From NCBI GenBank assembly GCA_963920765.1, contig OY987243.1:7936001-8000000 (forward strand): 64,000 nt of DNA, read 5' to 3'. Position numbers and translations under genes: made by a program. The notes under the pieces were generated by a model. That model saw only the letters and a list, made by a program, of their open reading frames with translations, was not told where the DNA came from and did no database searches. This DNA is from Ulota crispa. Its lineage: Eukaryota; Streptophyta; Bryopsida; Orthotrichales; Orthotrichaceae. Shown piece by piece: positions 1 through 12,777 of this stretch; positions within the stretch are counted from its first letter, which is position 1, and each line of letters opens with the position of its first letter.

Positions 1-1800
1 AAAAATTGTTTTTGTTTCATTTTGGGCCGTCCGCAAGAAAGGGCAGCGATTAGAAAGTGGTCGATTGGGCATTTAGGGGTTAAGGTGATCACCTCAAACC
101 GAGCTCCATTGTTTTTTTGGGTACACATGCCCTTACCTAAGAGGTCAAATTTGCAAAGTAAAAAATCTTAATGGCTCAAACTAAATCCAATACCTTCAAA
201 TCTGGTTTAAGGTAACTTTTTTGATTTTAGGTGAAGTACAACTTGGGAATTGCATTTTCCCAATTTGATGAATATCGTGTTAATGGGAAAATTTAGTGCT
301 GTGCTTATTTGGGATGGTACCGTTTATTGAATTTGTAAAAATCACTCATGACATTTGTACACGCCATGTGCTATATTTAAAAATGCTGTAGTACATGTTA
401 GTTACTAAACCACTATTTATGCACAATTTTGAAATCATTCATTCCTAGTATATCCAATTTTCATAATAAAAAACCACATGTCATTTTCAAACATGTGTTA
501 AATCTGTTTGTTCAAAAGAATATAGTTGTAATTTTTGTTCTTGCAAGTTTTTTATGTCCGTAGGTTTAGGAATATATACTATTTTACATAATTACATATC
601 CATTGCAAATAATTTTCCTTTACAATTGTCAGCATTTCATAATCAATCAACTTCGCGAGCAATTTCAATGGCACCCATTTTGATGGCATCATAATAAACA
701 AAATCTTGAGTTTAATTCGTATAAGCTTAGTCCTAGTAAAAATCAGTCTTTAGGATTTGAACTGTTCAAGTGTTATTGAACTAACACAAGAAGCGGAAAA
801 ACTTTGATGGGTGTAAATTTCGTTTTGCAAGACAAAATGGATACCACTAAAAATTCCACCCTTCAAAAAATAAACTGGAGGTACTTAGAAGTTAAAGTTG
901 TACTAATAAATCAAAGAACACATGTTTCAGGGAGAATATTTAGTTTAAGAGTTTTTAACATTCATTGATATTATTTCTAGATGTATATATGTAGTATAAG
1001 CACTATTGCTTTGAATTTGTGAAAATGTAACATTCGAATGTGAAATTTTTATAAGTTAGGCTTCCGAAATTTAACCTCTAGCCAAGCAGTTGGATTTTTT
1101 GCCTCCAAAATTTCTCATTGTCAATGTCAACAAATCATTTCCATAGAAACATTATTTTTCCATAAAACACAACGCGCTTAAACACCTATTTTGTATACTT
1201 TTGACATAAGTTTTTTGGAACTTGAAAACGATAAAAAATGGAATTCAGTAAAAAAAATTTAAGGAGGCAGTCACTTACAATTTTGGTCACCAAGCAATTC
1301 TTTTCATGAATATGGTGTATTGCATAGTTGATGTTGTTACTTTGAAACTTGTAAAAAATGTTTTCATTTATATTTTTATTGATAGTTCACACTATATCTC
1401 ATGTCCTATGTCCCATTGAAATATGAGAATTTGATTGGTGTAAAGCCAAAGTTGGGACTTGACGCTTCAAATTACGTTCCAAGTCCCACAACCTGGTTGC
1501 TTATATAGAAAAATATTTTTGTAAATTTTGGCGTAAAAAAAGGTGAAAATGCATTTAAGATTTGGGTCAACCATTTGATTTTTGAAATTGATGTATCCAT
1601 TTTGGGCTAAACCCAACTTCCAACCCAAGTCTCACCAATATTTTTACCTAAAATATTCATGATTTCCTTAGTATTCTTTTTTGCCTTTAATAACCTAAAG
1701 AAGCTAGGATCTAGCAACCTTTAAAAATTTGGCAAATCTTTGCCAAAAACCTACCTCTGCAAGGCATAGGTGTATGGAGGTTTAGAAAAAATAAATAAAA
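1..1800. other. AT-rich non-coding flank
   Basis: No reading frame here shows a recognisable protein. The first ~110 bases include a motif around 70-100 (GGGCATTTAGGGGTTAA) that closely resembles the inner end of the inverted repeat arm at 63565-63945 read in reverse, so this edge probably holds a fragment of the same repeat family. The rest is AT-rich sequence with no other structure I could see. Confidence 0.4.
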
Positions 1801-2940
1801 AATCCGGGTGTTAGCCAGACACGTACTTTACTCCGGGTATTGATTGCCGATGTTGCGGATGCAACCGCCGGTAGTGGGCCGGCTGCGCTCCATCATCAGG
1901 GTGTCGCCTAGCCAAAAGGCAATTTGAAAGTGGAGCCTAGAGCCACCTCCCGCGCTTACAGGTGGCACCATCTTCTTCCTCCATTGCTAGATCTTCTTGT
2001 CCTCTTGTTGAGGTGGTGCCTGCATTGCGTCTCCCGCGTTGCAGTCCTCGCCAGTGGTATTTGTGGGTGTTTGAAGATTACTCCTTTGCTCTTGCCTTCT
2101 AACCTCATGCGGCGTGGCGCTCCCCCTCTTGCTCAAATGCGCTTCCAATGTGCTGATCTGCTCCGTTGCTGCTGAGATTGTGATTTCTAATTTCCAAGGA
2201 GTATGCTTCTCCAGTTCTTCCGGCACTGTCATTGTAAATTGTTTTTGTTGAGATGTCAATTTCTTGCAATGACGTGGTTTACTGGCATTGAATTTGCTGT
2301 ACTACATGGATTTTGCATTGGCGAGGACTGTTGCATTCTTAAGTGCGCAGCCAATTTTGTAAAGATTGTATGCAATTCAAAATGGAATTGTGCAGGGGTT
2401 GTTGCTGGAGGGTGTAGGGTTTAGGATTTTGGTGAATGTGGGAGGCGAGGGCTGTGGTGCCGTGGATGGAGCGCCGCAGAGTAGACTACATCATGGTTCA
2501 TGACCTTAAATCAGTGCGTTAGGGAGTTCCTCAACCTTGCTCTCTTAATTTTCATGCTTGTAGTCAATATTGTTGTCTTTGCTTTTGGTGTCACGTTGTT
2601 TGGTTTGAGATGTTGAAGTCCTTGGTGAAGACGCAGCTCAGTCTACGTAAGTTCATGTATGGATCTAGAGTGTCGATCGACCTAGATGACGGAGGATCAG
2701 GGTTGTTAACCAAATTGCAAACAATTGCCAATTCTTTTGCACGTCTTGTGAGTGTTAGTGTTGACAAGAGTGTCTCTGTGGAAGTGGATTGCAAGATTAT
2801 GGCTACATCCAGCGCTAAAAGGAAGGGTAAATTTGTGGAGGAGGATTGCGTGGTTGTTGCCGCTCCTTCTGTCCATAAAACTGCAATTGTAGGGTCCGAT
2901 GTTGTGCATGTGGGGTCCAATTCTGGCGCTCGCACTTCCC
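1801..2940. other. GC-richer segment upstream of the hAT relic, unassigned
   Basis: Base composition changes abruptly near 1800 from AT-rich to mixed sequence and stays so into the hAT relic. Short open frames exist on both strands (for example 2610-2945 +), but none shows a family motif. It may be the 5' part of the hAT element (untranslated leader or low-complexity N-terminus), because the composition matches and the downstream transposase frame follows directly. No terminal inverted repeat or 8-bp target duplication was identified. Confidence 0.3.
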
Positions 2941-2959
2941 AGTAGGATTTGGACAAGTT

Positions 2960-5146
2960 GAGGAAAAAATAGTATGAGTTGAACCGGTAGTTTCAAGATG
3001 GTTGAACGGCAAAGCTCCCGTGGGCAGAGAGTGTTGTAGAGGGTGATGGGAAAGTAAGTCAAGTTTGGTGCAAGATCTGTTCCAACGTGAAGGGAGAGAG
3101 AAACTTTTGGTTGCAAAGCTTGATTCCTTGTGGAAGCATGCAAGGCGCAGGAAGGCATTGGTGGACACAGACAAATACAAGCAAGGAGAGTACTTTTACC
3201 TAGGCAAGAACGCCCCCGTCAAGAACAAGTGCATATAGTACGCCAAGCGCGGTGACACGATCCTGGAGAAGGTGGCCAAGGACATTGTGATGGAGAGGAA
3301 GAAGAAGCTGGTTCAATTACGCATTTTGTTCCAGGTCCTTACCCAAGGACGTCCCATGGTTGATTATACGTGCATGCAACAATTGTTGCAAATGTTGGAC
3401 ACTCCTAATTTACCTTGAAAGCACTTGTCTGAGCCGTGCGGGTGGGAGTTGGCGGAGGCAATGAGATCTGTCATCTCAAACCGGGTGAAGGAGGCCCTTC
3501 AGAAGGTGTCGTGTATTTCAGTGTCGGCCGATGAGGTTACCTCAATCAATAACCAACTCTGGCTCTTGGTGCACGTTTACGTGCCTCACCTATTTGGGCG
3601 GAGGTCGCTTCTACTCTAGCTTGAGCAAGTGGTTGGTGGGTCAAATGCCGCCAACTTGCTGAGGATGATACATTTTGCTTTGATCTCCAATGGAGGACTT
3701 ATCGATGAGCAAATTGGCTAGAAAATGGTTTATTTCGGGGCCGATGGGGCTGCAATCTTCCAAGGTTGCAGGGCGGGAGTGACACAACAACTGGTCAAGA
3801 AGTATGCTCCATATGCCATTGGGGTCCATTGCATGGCGCATAGGACAAACTTAGTGGTGGAAGCTTTGTCCAACCTATCTCTAGTTCACAAACTAGAGAC
3901 ACTCTGCACTCAGCTACATTTCTACTTTGCTGCCTCTCCCAAACGGCACTTGGAGTTTACTAAACTTGCAGAGGTTGTGGAGACTAAGGGATTAAAAATC
4001 TTGAATAGGGTTTCCACCAGATGGATTTGTTTGTTGGAGCCAATGAAGCGCATCATAGAGAACTATAAGACTTTGATAGTCAAATTCAGCAAGGATGCTC
4101 AACAAGAGAGTGCTGCTAAACAAAACCTTTCCCTTCTTTATGATGTCAACACTCTTTTGGTGCTTCCTTGTTTGTACCCATTGCTAGAATGCGTTGAATC
4201 TTTGATTAAATTTGCGCAGTCTAGATCTGCTTATGTTTCTGATTACATTGCTGCTGTAAAAATATGCCAGGCGGAACTTTACCAAATCTATGTTTAATTG
4301 TCTACATCCTATTGAGCTATACATTTCTAGTTGTTCCTTGATGTAGTTGATGACCACTCTTACATTGTGAGCCAGGATTGGGTGACCAATCTAAACAATG
4401 GCAAGGAAAGCCTTTCCTTCCGTATGAACAATCACTCCTACCCAGCCCACCGCATTAGCATCGTAATTGGAGAGCGGCAGTTAGTGAGCCGTTTGGACTT
4501 TGCTGCGGCAATGACGTCTGTTAAAGGGTAGTGTTCATTAGCCGCAGAGGTCCTCATTGCTCAGCTTGATTGGAGGTTTCCTCACTCCAAGATTATGGAG
4601 GCCCTAGGAATCGTGTTTCCCCAGTTCTGGCTTGACCCCAGATGTGATGACTTGTTCCCTATCCACCTTGTAGTTCTGAAGAGCTGGTTCTGTGAGGAGA
4701 GGTTTGCACGGTCTAGGGAAGGAGTAACATTGGAGGTCAGGTAGTTTTGTGGTCTCCTAGACTCAAGGACCTTGGATCTGCAAATGTCATTTTTCAAAAT
4801 GACAATGCGTTTCCAGTCAGCCAAGGCTATGGAGCCACCTTTGGATGGCAACCCAATGACCAAGCTTTGGCAGAGATTGGGATGCAATGGTCTATTCACG
4901 AATAAGCTTAGAGAGTACATGAAACTTGTTGAAACTGTAGTGACAGCCGTGTTGGGCAATGTTGAGGATGAGAGAACCTTCTCAACCTTGAGCTTTTGCA
5001 AGAACAAGCTCCAAAATAGGCTTCAAGGTCACTTGGCAATTGTTGTTAACATGTACTCCCAGCCCTTTTACAACTTGGAGAGTTTTCCCTATGCTGAATC
5101 CTTTGACATATGGCGAGAGGCAAAGGCACGGCAAGGAGTGGACTAG
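2960..5146 (+). pseudogene. hAT-superfamily transposase relic (zf862/DUF4371-like)
   Basis: Degenerate + strand transposase spread over several frames. Around 3060-3130 is a BED/TTF-like zinc finger start (W-C-K-I-C-S followed by a K-H). At 3520-3600 lies the S-A-D-E-V-T block, and at 3725-4297 a long clean piece with the G-A-D-G-A-A block and an H-C-M-A-H-R motif typical of the hAT RNase H-like core. At 4772-5146 is the hAT C-terminal dimerisation region (G-N-V-E-D-E-R-T-F-S). The hAT family cuts and pastes DNA through a D-D-E core and dimerises through this C-terminus. The copy is dead: there are stops near 2943, 3237, 3417, 3617 and 3721 and several frameshifts. Which hAT subfamily it belongs to is a guess, but assignment to hAT is fairly secure. 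Confidence 0.8.
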
Positions 5147-5199
5147 TGACGCTCGTCAGTAAAGTAAGCTTGTAACTAGGGTGGGGGGTGGAGGGGATG

Positions 5200-5268
5200 G
5201 AGGGGGGATTGCATGCTGCGTCTGGACAGGCTCTAAGGAGCGGGGTTCAACTCCCCCATGCAATTGTG
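5200..5268 (+). repeat. tRNA-like Pol III promoter remnant (SINE head?)
   Basis: A good B-box match (GGTTCAACTCC at about 5247) lies downstream of an A-box-like stretch near 5212-5225. The flanks do not fold into a tRNA cloverleaf. It may be a tRNA-derived SINE head or the 3' edge of the adjacent hAT element. Evidence is short-motif only. Confidence 0.3.
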
Positions 5269-5310
5269 GTATGTTTTTCCTTTCCCATTTGTATGTTTTC
5301 AGATTTTGTT

Positions 5311-5645
5311 GTATGTTTCTCTTTTAAACAGTTGTTGAGTTTTTGTTCAAAGATTGATTCTTAAGCTTCTAAATATTCTTGCTGAGTATTGCTTGTATGT
5401 TTCTTTTTTAACCTTTCAATGACACTTGTTCTTAAGATTTTGTTGAAAATTTGTTTCTTAAGCTTCCAAGTATTATTCTTGAGTATTGCTGTATGTTTCT
5501 TCTTTAACCTTTAAGTGGTACTTGTTCTTAAGATTTTGTTGAAAGTTTGTTTCTTAAGCTTCCAAGTATTATTCTTGAGTATTGCTTGTATGTTTCTTCT
5601 TTGACCTTTAGGTGATACTTGTTCTTAAGATTTTGTTGAATGTTC
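5311..5645. repeat. Tandem repeat, ~96-bp unit, about 3.5 copies
   Basis: Units begin with GTATGTTTCT at 5311, 5395, 5491 and 5588. The first spacing is 84 bp, followed by 96 and 97 bp. Each unit contains an inner repeated phrase around TTCTTAAG. The array starts about 160 bases after the hAT coding relic and could be a subterminal repeat of that element. No protein-coding potential was seen. Confidence 0.85.
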
Positions 5646-5649
5646 TTTC

Positions 5650-7170
5650 TTTCATCTTCAACCTTAACTTGATGTTCAAAAGTCAAGTTTTCTAGAGGCC
5701 ACGTGCTTGTTGTTCATTTCTTTGGGGACCAAATAACCTGCTTCTAAAACCGCTGAGTTGCCACATGTTGCAGCTGATAAACTTGCAAGTAGCTAGATGC
5801 TGCCAATCAAAAAATTTCATTCGCCATCATGCGGCCCGTGTAAAAAAAATTAACTCGCCATACTCTCCCTCCGTATGTGCAAGAGGAGCCAGGAAAAAAA
5901 GGAGAAAAGAAAAAAAATTGCCACAACACGTACTTCCTTATCTGCCAGGTAGCCTATCGCCCTACCATCAAAAAACTTGGATTTATAGGCTAGGATGTAG
6001 CATTCCAATGGGACTTGCATAGATGGGAATTGGGACGTAGTGTAAACTACCCCTTTTAGTCTTTATGCATGGAACTGATGGAAGTGAATATATTGACCCT
6101 ACATGCCAGACGGGTAAGGGCTAATCTAACGAGGCTACAGTATTTGAGCTTATTTCAATTATTGTGCCCAGCAATGATAACGATAATTTGCACTAAATTC
6201 AAAGTTAATTGAATTTGCAAGGTACATATATGAGGAAGTTCATTATATTTTAATTGTAAGTTTGTAACCAACATCATGAAGTCTATACTAATTTCATGCT
6301 TTCTCAATTAGTGTGATTGTCATCTAATTGTCACCCAGCTTTCATCCAAGTCATATATTTTCATTTATTGTCATCCCGTTCAATCTTTTCATTCAAATTT
6401 AATCTAATCCAAGAGTCCACACAAATTAATTCATTTTGTTGAACTTAGTCTACATTAGCATGGAAGTAAATTGCACCTTTTTAACAATGTTTTCCATTAA
6501 CCTTAACCCCTCAACGCTCCAGCTATAAGAAAAAACACTGAAATGGGGCGCAATACATGCCCCTAGGGTGTTGAGGGGTTAAAGGACCAACTATCTCCTT
6601 GGGAGACAAGTGGTACTTTAGGCATGTTCTTTTGAATAAGCTACTTTTTGTAATTTTTTGAAATTTTTATTCAAGGTGAAAAAGTCAAAGACCTACGTGG
6701 GCATCTTTTTTTTTTTTTTTTCAATTTGACATTTGATGAAGAAGTTATGCATGAATTTATGAAAATTTGGGGAGGATTGCCTATTTGGGCAGCCCAAAAA
6801 ATTTCTTAGAAATTTACATATTTTTTAAATAAAAATTTGAAATTGGTTCTTTAGATTTTTTTAATATGTGGGAAGCTTTTGATCATTCAATTTCAATAAA
6901 TGAGATAAAAATTAGGAGGAGTTTTTGTTTGTGGGTAGTTATGGATTTTCTACTCTAAAATAAACTTTGAAGTCCTTTATTTTACTCAATTTTCAATGTT
7001 TTGGAAAAAAAATTAAACCAAAAGAAGTAGACAAGGAAGTAGATTGTTTATTAAAACATTATAACCATTGGGATTTGCATTTTTCATTTCAATAATTAAA
7101 TTCTTAACAATTTAATCTTTTGACTCATTCTCTATTTCTTTTTACTTACTATTTGTTTTCCCATGTATTA
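5650..7170. other. AT-rich non-coding DNA with a small hairpin
   Basis: No gene is visible. A short inverted repeat at about 6498-6585 has arms with the core AACCCCTCAAC and GTTGAGGGGTT separated by about 50 bases. It could be a tiny MITE. A run of 17 T occurs near 6705-6721. Confidence 0.4.
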
Positions 7171-7173
7171 TAT

Positions 7174-7540
7174 AGTTCCAACTAATTTGAAATTCTCACA
7201 CATATACCTAAATTGATCTACTACATGGAAACATAAAAGCTCAACTTTAGGTAGAGCAATTTTTTCATGTAAAGGTGGTCAAAGGCTTTTAAAATTTACA
7301 GATTGCAAGGGAAAAATCTTTGTTTTCTCACTTCAGATGTAAATATCTCCCTCCTCTCTCTCTAGAATGACCTCATTTTTCCGCTCAAGTACTTGTTTTA
7401 GTCTAAGGTAAGATCCTACAATTGGATTTCCAAAAAAAAAAGACTACCTTCTTACTCATCTCCTAGAAGTGACAATTTTTAGTGATTTTGGCTGAAAAAA
7501 GGACTTGGTCCTTTAGGGCTAAAATTAGCATCGCTGGGCA
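7174..7540 (+). repeat. Left arm of a diverged inverted repeat flanking the giant CACTA element
   Basis: This segment, read forward, matches the reverse complement of 63565-63945 along its length. Shared blocks in the same order include TCTACATGG-like, GTAGAGCAATT, GGTCAAAGGCTTTT, TTTCAGATGT, CAAGTAC and CCTTTAGGG. Identity looks like roughly 65-75% by eye with small indels. The likely meaning is an older host element, or two copies of one repeat family in opposite orientation, split by the CACTA insertion. Confidence 0.75.
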
Positions 7541-8472
7541 TCAAAAATGTATTATGATCTATGTGATGCTCAATGAAAAATAGTTAACAAAAAATTGGAA
7601 AATATAAAATGACAAGAGGTGTAGTATCGTTCAATAGCGTTGGAAGTTCTCTATACATTTATTAGTGTCATCAAAATTTGGGAGATAGAAATTATGTCAT
7701 ATGTAACCACTTATGGATTGTCCAAAGTTAGTAAGTGATAAATTTGATTTTGGTTGCAAACACAATTATTTTTGCAAAATATTGAGAGATATTTGTCAAA
7801 TTTTGAAAAATATAATCAAATCAAAAAATGCATGCAAAATTTGGGAGACTTCTACATGTTCATGAATACATAGAGACCATAATCATATGCCAATGGTTCA
7901 TTAGTAGATAAACACATCACATATGGAATTCAAGAGGTAGAAATTTTTATTTGTTGCTAGGATTTCAGAATTCAACAAATAGAACCAAAAAGAAAATATG
8001 TGGCCTTTACAACCTTGTGTGATTAAGAAAAACAAGAGCAAAGACCAGCAATAGGTTGAAACAAGACAATTAGTCATGTAAGAATGCATTATGAAAAATT
8101 GGTGTTTGTCTTTATTGGTGCAATTATCTTGCGCTTAAATCACACTTTCATGCCATTTTTAAATAACTATAAGGCCAAGTTCCTCTAAAATTTAAGGTCA
8201 TCAAAACTTGGAGCCATTTGAATCAAATCTTAAACATGTATGGCCTCTAAATTAGTAGAAGAGAAGTTTGAGTATATCAAAGGCTTCATATCTAATCTCT
8301 AAAGGATTCTTGTACTATGAGATTGAGGGCACAACTACAAGGTTGAATTTTCAAAAGAGAGTGCATGAAATAGACCAAAGAGAAGCATTTGAGTTTCTAA
8401 ATCTATCCTACAAAGTTGATTCTTTGGAAAAATATATTTTTTAAGCAGCCATTGTTTTTTTATTATATATAA
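7541..8472. other. AT-rich non-coding spacer before the CACTA element
   Basis: No gene is seen. It lies between the left inverted-repeat arm and the CACTA terminus. The last three bases (TAA, 8470-8472) are one copy of the CACTA target-site duplication. Confidence 0.5.
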
Positions 8473-8604
8473 CACTACAGGGACATTTTTGTACTAATTG
8501 ACATGAAATTGACACAGTTGTGTCAACTCTTGTGTCAATTAGGACGTGATGTTTCAGATAATTCATTGACATGACTATGTCAATTATTGGCACGATTATG
8601 TCAA
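8473..8604 (+). repeat. CACTA left terminal inverted repeat and subterminal TTGACA/TGTCAA cluster
   Basis: The TIR runs about 8473-8516. TTGACA occurs at 8498, 8509 and 8566, and TGTCAA at 8521, 8533, 8578 and 8599, which is seven copies of one hexamer in both orientations within 107 bases. In the CACTA family, short subterminal repeats of this kind bind the accessory protein (TNPA in En/Spm). That role is inferred here from position and density. Confidence 0.8.
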
Positions 8605-10640
8605 TTTTTTTTTAAGTGCACTCTTTCTATACAAAATTTCTATTCTCTCCATTTTACGTGCTCTTATTTGCATGTCTGGCAGTTATTACATTTTCTCAAG
8701 CTCTGCATTCACAACTGGCCTTACCGTAGACTCTACTATCCTCCAATATATACATGTAAACACTACAGGCTAGTACATCACAACTTAAAACAAATGCAAG
8801 TACATGACTTTCAATTCATACGTACAGACAGAGAAACACTTTTGCAAAAATATTGCATGGCATAAGGAAAACATAGAACATGCCCATACGACAGCACCCA
8901 CATGGCACCTGCAAAAATATTTAAAGCATCCAACACAACGCTTGCACTTTATTCACTTTGAGAAAGTCACAGACCAGTCACTACAGGAGTACAACACCTA
9001 CATAGCTTCTTATTGCAGAACCTATCACTCATGTTAGATCTTGCATACACACTGAATTCCCTCTAGATTCCAGATAACGTGCAAGGCTTCAATACCCAAA
9101 CAAACTATCTTCAACCCTTCATCTCTTGCCAAAACTTGCTAGGAAAGCTCCTACTGATTATTGATTGACCACATGCTATCCGGCCTTCAAAAATCAACAA
9201 CAACAATATTTAATCACAAGTTGGGATACTCATAACACATTCCAACACTAACACAACATTCACTATGTGAACTGTCCTTCATTCCTCCACACTCTCACAA
9301 ACTAAATAGATTTCAATCCAAATAAATACATAACTCTCTTATACACACTATCACAAATACTAGGTTTAGAAAACCAGTGAATTCACTTTGTTGTCTTTAG
9401 GCTCCATAACAGATTCCCGCTAAAATGATCTAGGCTTTTCTATTATTCAATGCCATGCACACATAACCTGGCTGCAACAACAAATAAAAAGCTCAGATTA
9501 ATACAAGAAGCAATACAACATTTTGCCAGCAAAAACCAATTCCAATCCAGTGTTCATTAACATAATACAACACATACTATACACACACATTACTGACACC
9601 CGCAATATGAAGAAGCTTCTACTCAAACAACCACTTCAATGTGTAATGCATTCACCCCCCTTTTGAAATTATAGCTGCCCCTGCTATCGTAATTCTTGGT
9701 ATGTACATATAGAATCTGGGCCTCCCTGTGATGTCAAGGGATTACATGGTTAATTACTGAACTTCCACGTGGGGACACTACCAACTATACCAAGAAGCCA
9801 ACATCACTAACACGCATACGAACTCTAAATTTTTGTTTAGAAACAACTTGTACATCACAAACCAATGTCACATATTCATTTGTAACAGTCAGTACACATC
9901 AAGGGAACTTCAAGAGGCATGCAACATAGTCCATACCACATCATGGCAAGTATAGGTTACAGCACTCGGGCACTCCCAGGCCTTCCTCTTCCATTCAAAT
10001 ATTTTGAACAGCAACTTCCTATGAGCACAAGAACGGTTCTACAAAAGAATCTCAACATCCAATCGTCAATCACATTAATCTCCACTACTATATTGGGTTA
10101 TGAGCACTATTTTGCCTCTTAAAAGAATAAAAACCAATTATTCTCCCCGTATGTTTTGCACACACCATAGAATCAGTGGCACTTGTAATATTCACTTCAC
10201 ACACTCCTCACATTCAACATTGCATTGACATGCAATTCTAGTTGGCAGAACTACAAACCTCTTCACTTATATAATAAAACCTTTTAATTGTAAACCACTT
10301 TCCTCCTCGTACTTTGAGATGAGCATGCACGTTCTTTTTCTTTTCCATTTTCATTGCTTGAATCGTCTTACACATGTACTTCATTTCATGTACTTAGTAT
10401 ATCCTACATCACTACTACTGCATCGGGCATTCTGAGTACAATAGATAGCACATGCTGCACAGAGCCGCAGTACCCAGTGCATATAATCATCAAGAGCAAG
10501 CAAACTAGCAAAGAATGGCCTCAGTGTCACTTGCCTAATTACTGCACTCGTCCTTTTCTTTATCTAGATCACAATCCTCGTTACTGTGAGACTCTGCCTT
10601 CCTAGTCTACTTTGCAATACTCTTGCTTTTCTTTGATGCA
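8605..10640. other. CACTA left non-coding region
   Basis: Short frames occur, but none shows a recognisable protein. The sequence is AC-rich on the + strand. It probably holds the 3' flank of the - strand gene that ends near 10646. Confidence 0.45.
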
Positions 10641-10645
10641 GCTAC

Positions 10646-12777
10646 TTATTCTCTCCTCTGATATTCCTCCAGCTTCAACTTCATCTCCATCACAATAGGG
10701 TGAGTGAAAACTTGATCATTTGACAAGTGATGCTGCTTCTCCACTAAGTCATCGCTGTTTACATCTTGCTCACACACTTTTGCTTGGAATTTCCCTGCTT
10801 GCTTGCTCATCTTGTCATCCTCATCCTCTCTTGCACTACCATTCTTGATTAGCAGAACCCGTGTGCCACCTCTTGCTGGGATATTGATTTTCTCTTTCTT
10901 TTTGTGAAGGCGACTGCCGTATCCTTTGTTACACCTCATCTCAGCATTAATTTCTTTTGGTTTTAGGGATCTCTTTAGTTTGTCCTGCAATCTTACCTTC
11001 ACACCAACCACCCCAGATGGGCCCATTCTTCCAAAATTAACTCTGCTCGCATTGGCCCGCTTGCAATCCTCTGACTTCCGCTTGTGAGCCGGAATGTCCT
11101 GCAATTTCACAAGTGTATCCCAGGTTTTCTTTGACAAATCCTCTAGCATTGACTCCTTGTTGCTGATGCTCTCTCAAATTTGAGAGCACCGGACCCTCAC
11201 TGCGCAAGCAATAATGCCCTTGACAATTTTAAAATGAACTGGTGCAATGTAATGCCATGTGTGCTATATCTACTCACCCACTTGTTCCACAGCTCCCACG
11301 GGTTGTTGGTTTATGTTGAGAATAGCTAGGTTCAGGTCTTTCAAAAGCAGCAACAACTCCCTCTTCAAATCCTCCACACCTAGACCATAAGGTTTACTAG
11401 TTTGCTCATTCATGGTTAGTACATTCATTGAGGAATCTGATTTTGGTATCCTTCTTTGCTCCCTCTTGCGTTTTTTTTGGGCCTTCCTCCTTTGCGCTCT
11501 CTTCTCTAACTCATTGTCGCCAATTAGGTCAACAAAATCCCCCTTCATACGCATTGACCATCAAATTGTCTTGGTTAGGGGGTATCTCTTCATCTTTAGC
11601 GCTATTGTAATCCTCATCAGAGTCATTGACGTTGCTATTGTCATCCAGGTCTACATCCGTGTTATACTCTTTGGCAGATTGAGTACTGTTTTGTCCTTTT
11701 GTTCCCAGAAATTCCTGAGGCCCCATCCATCCTAGTATTACATGTCATTAAAGAACCAATACTGCTGCAACACCAGCCTGAAATTACACTAGAAAAATTC
11801 TTAACCAAACTATACAAGGCTGAGAGTAAATGCCTATCCAGTTAAAGAAACATCCGTAACAGACTAATAGAATTGGTACAAAAGAGTATACACTGTCAGC
11901 ACTGTATTGTCTGTACATCTCAAGTGCGCATGACAAAACTCACCATGGATTTCTTTGGACTGGTTACTTTTTTCTCCAAAAGTACCAGTCTCCTTGCACT
12001 TTCTCTTACTTCAGTACGAGACACCAGCATGAAATTGCTTTGTTTGCCCTTACCTCCATAGCATTCTTTTGAAGAGGCCGCTTTTCCCCTCTTCCTTGAA
12101 GACTCTCATTGTTCCAAATCGTATGAGCCCTTGCCGTGTGAACGTGACCCCTCCTTATGTTCTGAGGTCCCTTTTGCTTTAGTTATCAGTGGTTTTGGGG
12201 GTTTCCTTGCTGTTGCCAGGAGCACATTTGTGCTATTGCAGACCCGCTGCCTTGGAGGTGATGCAAAGTTGTCATCTGTTTGCATAACAAAATCTCACGC
12301 AAGAAGAAAGGATCATCCACTTTTTGTTCTAGCGACAATGCAGTCTGGTAGACTTGTAAGAAGTAATTAAAACAAATCCTACAACTCAATGAACATTGAA
12401 TCCGCCTTAAACAAAATCAGAATTACTAACTTCAAACCCATTTTGATGAAAATACCTTTGTCTTCTGCTTCTGTTCTCTTCTCATGCATCAACTCTTTTT
12501 GTTTATAATTGAATTTCTAAGATGCCTTCTTCTTTGCCCTATTGGACAACTGCTCCAGTTGTTTAGCATGGGACATGCTATCTGTACGTGCCCTCCGTTT
12601 CTGCGGTTTGCAACTCCCTTTCCTTGCTTCCGTCACATTTACATTCATTGAAGCCTCTCCGCTGTTATTCTCTCCATCTAAAAAATATTTGTCCGCCAAA
12701 ATATTTTTTCTGTGCTTCTTCTTAGAGCTTGTCTCATCCCAAAGAACAAAATCCTCAATTGTTTTACAAGAGTTCAT
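10646..12777 (-). pseudogene. Unknown charged protein gene, multi-exon, possible second CACTA protein
   Basis: Several - strand pieces follow one another. At 12777-12517 (86 aa) the piece is Lys/Arg-rich, with K-K-K-H-R-K, Q-K-R-R-A-R and a terminal A-K-K-K-A-S. At 11726-11529 it is acidic. At 11554-11270 (94 aa) there is a basic run R-A-Q-R-R-K-A-Q-K-K-R-K-R followed by a leucine-rich helix. At 11149-10646 (167 aa) the piece is basic, with a Glu/Lys C-terminus. Charge and helix pattern suggest a nuclear DNA-binding or coiled-coil protein. It lies in the CACTA element, opposite in strand to the transposase, where an accessory (TNPA-like) protein could be expected, but no homology was recognised. 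Exon borders are unresolved and it may be broken. Confidence 0.45.

Noticed and set aside
1987-2259. Minus-strand 90-aa gene
   Set aside because: No motif, and no convincing continuation on either side.
2815-3180. Minus-strand frames over the hAT relic
   Set aside because: They are antisense shadows of the + strand transposase remains.
5200-5268. Functional tRNA gene
   Set aside because: B-box is good but acceptor, anticodon and T stems do not pair.
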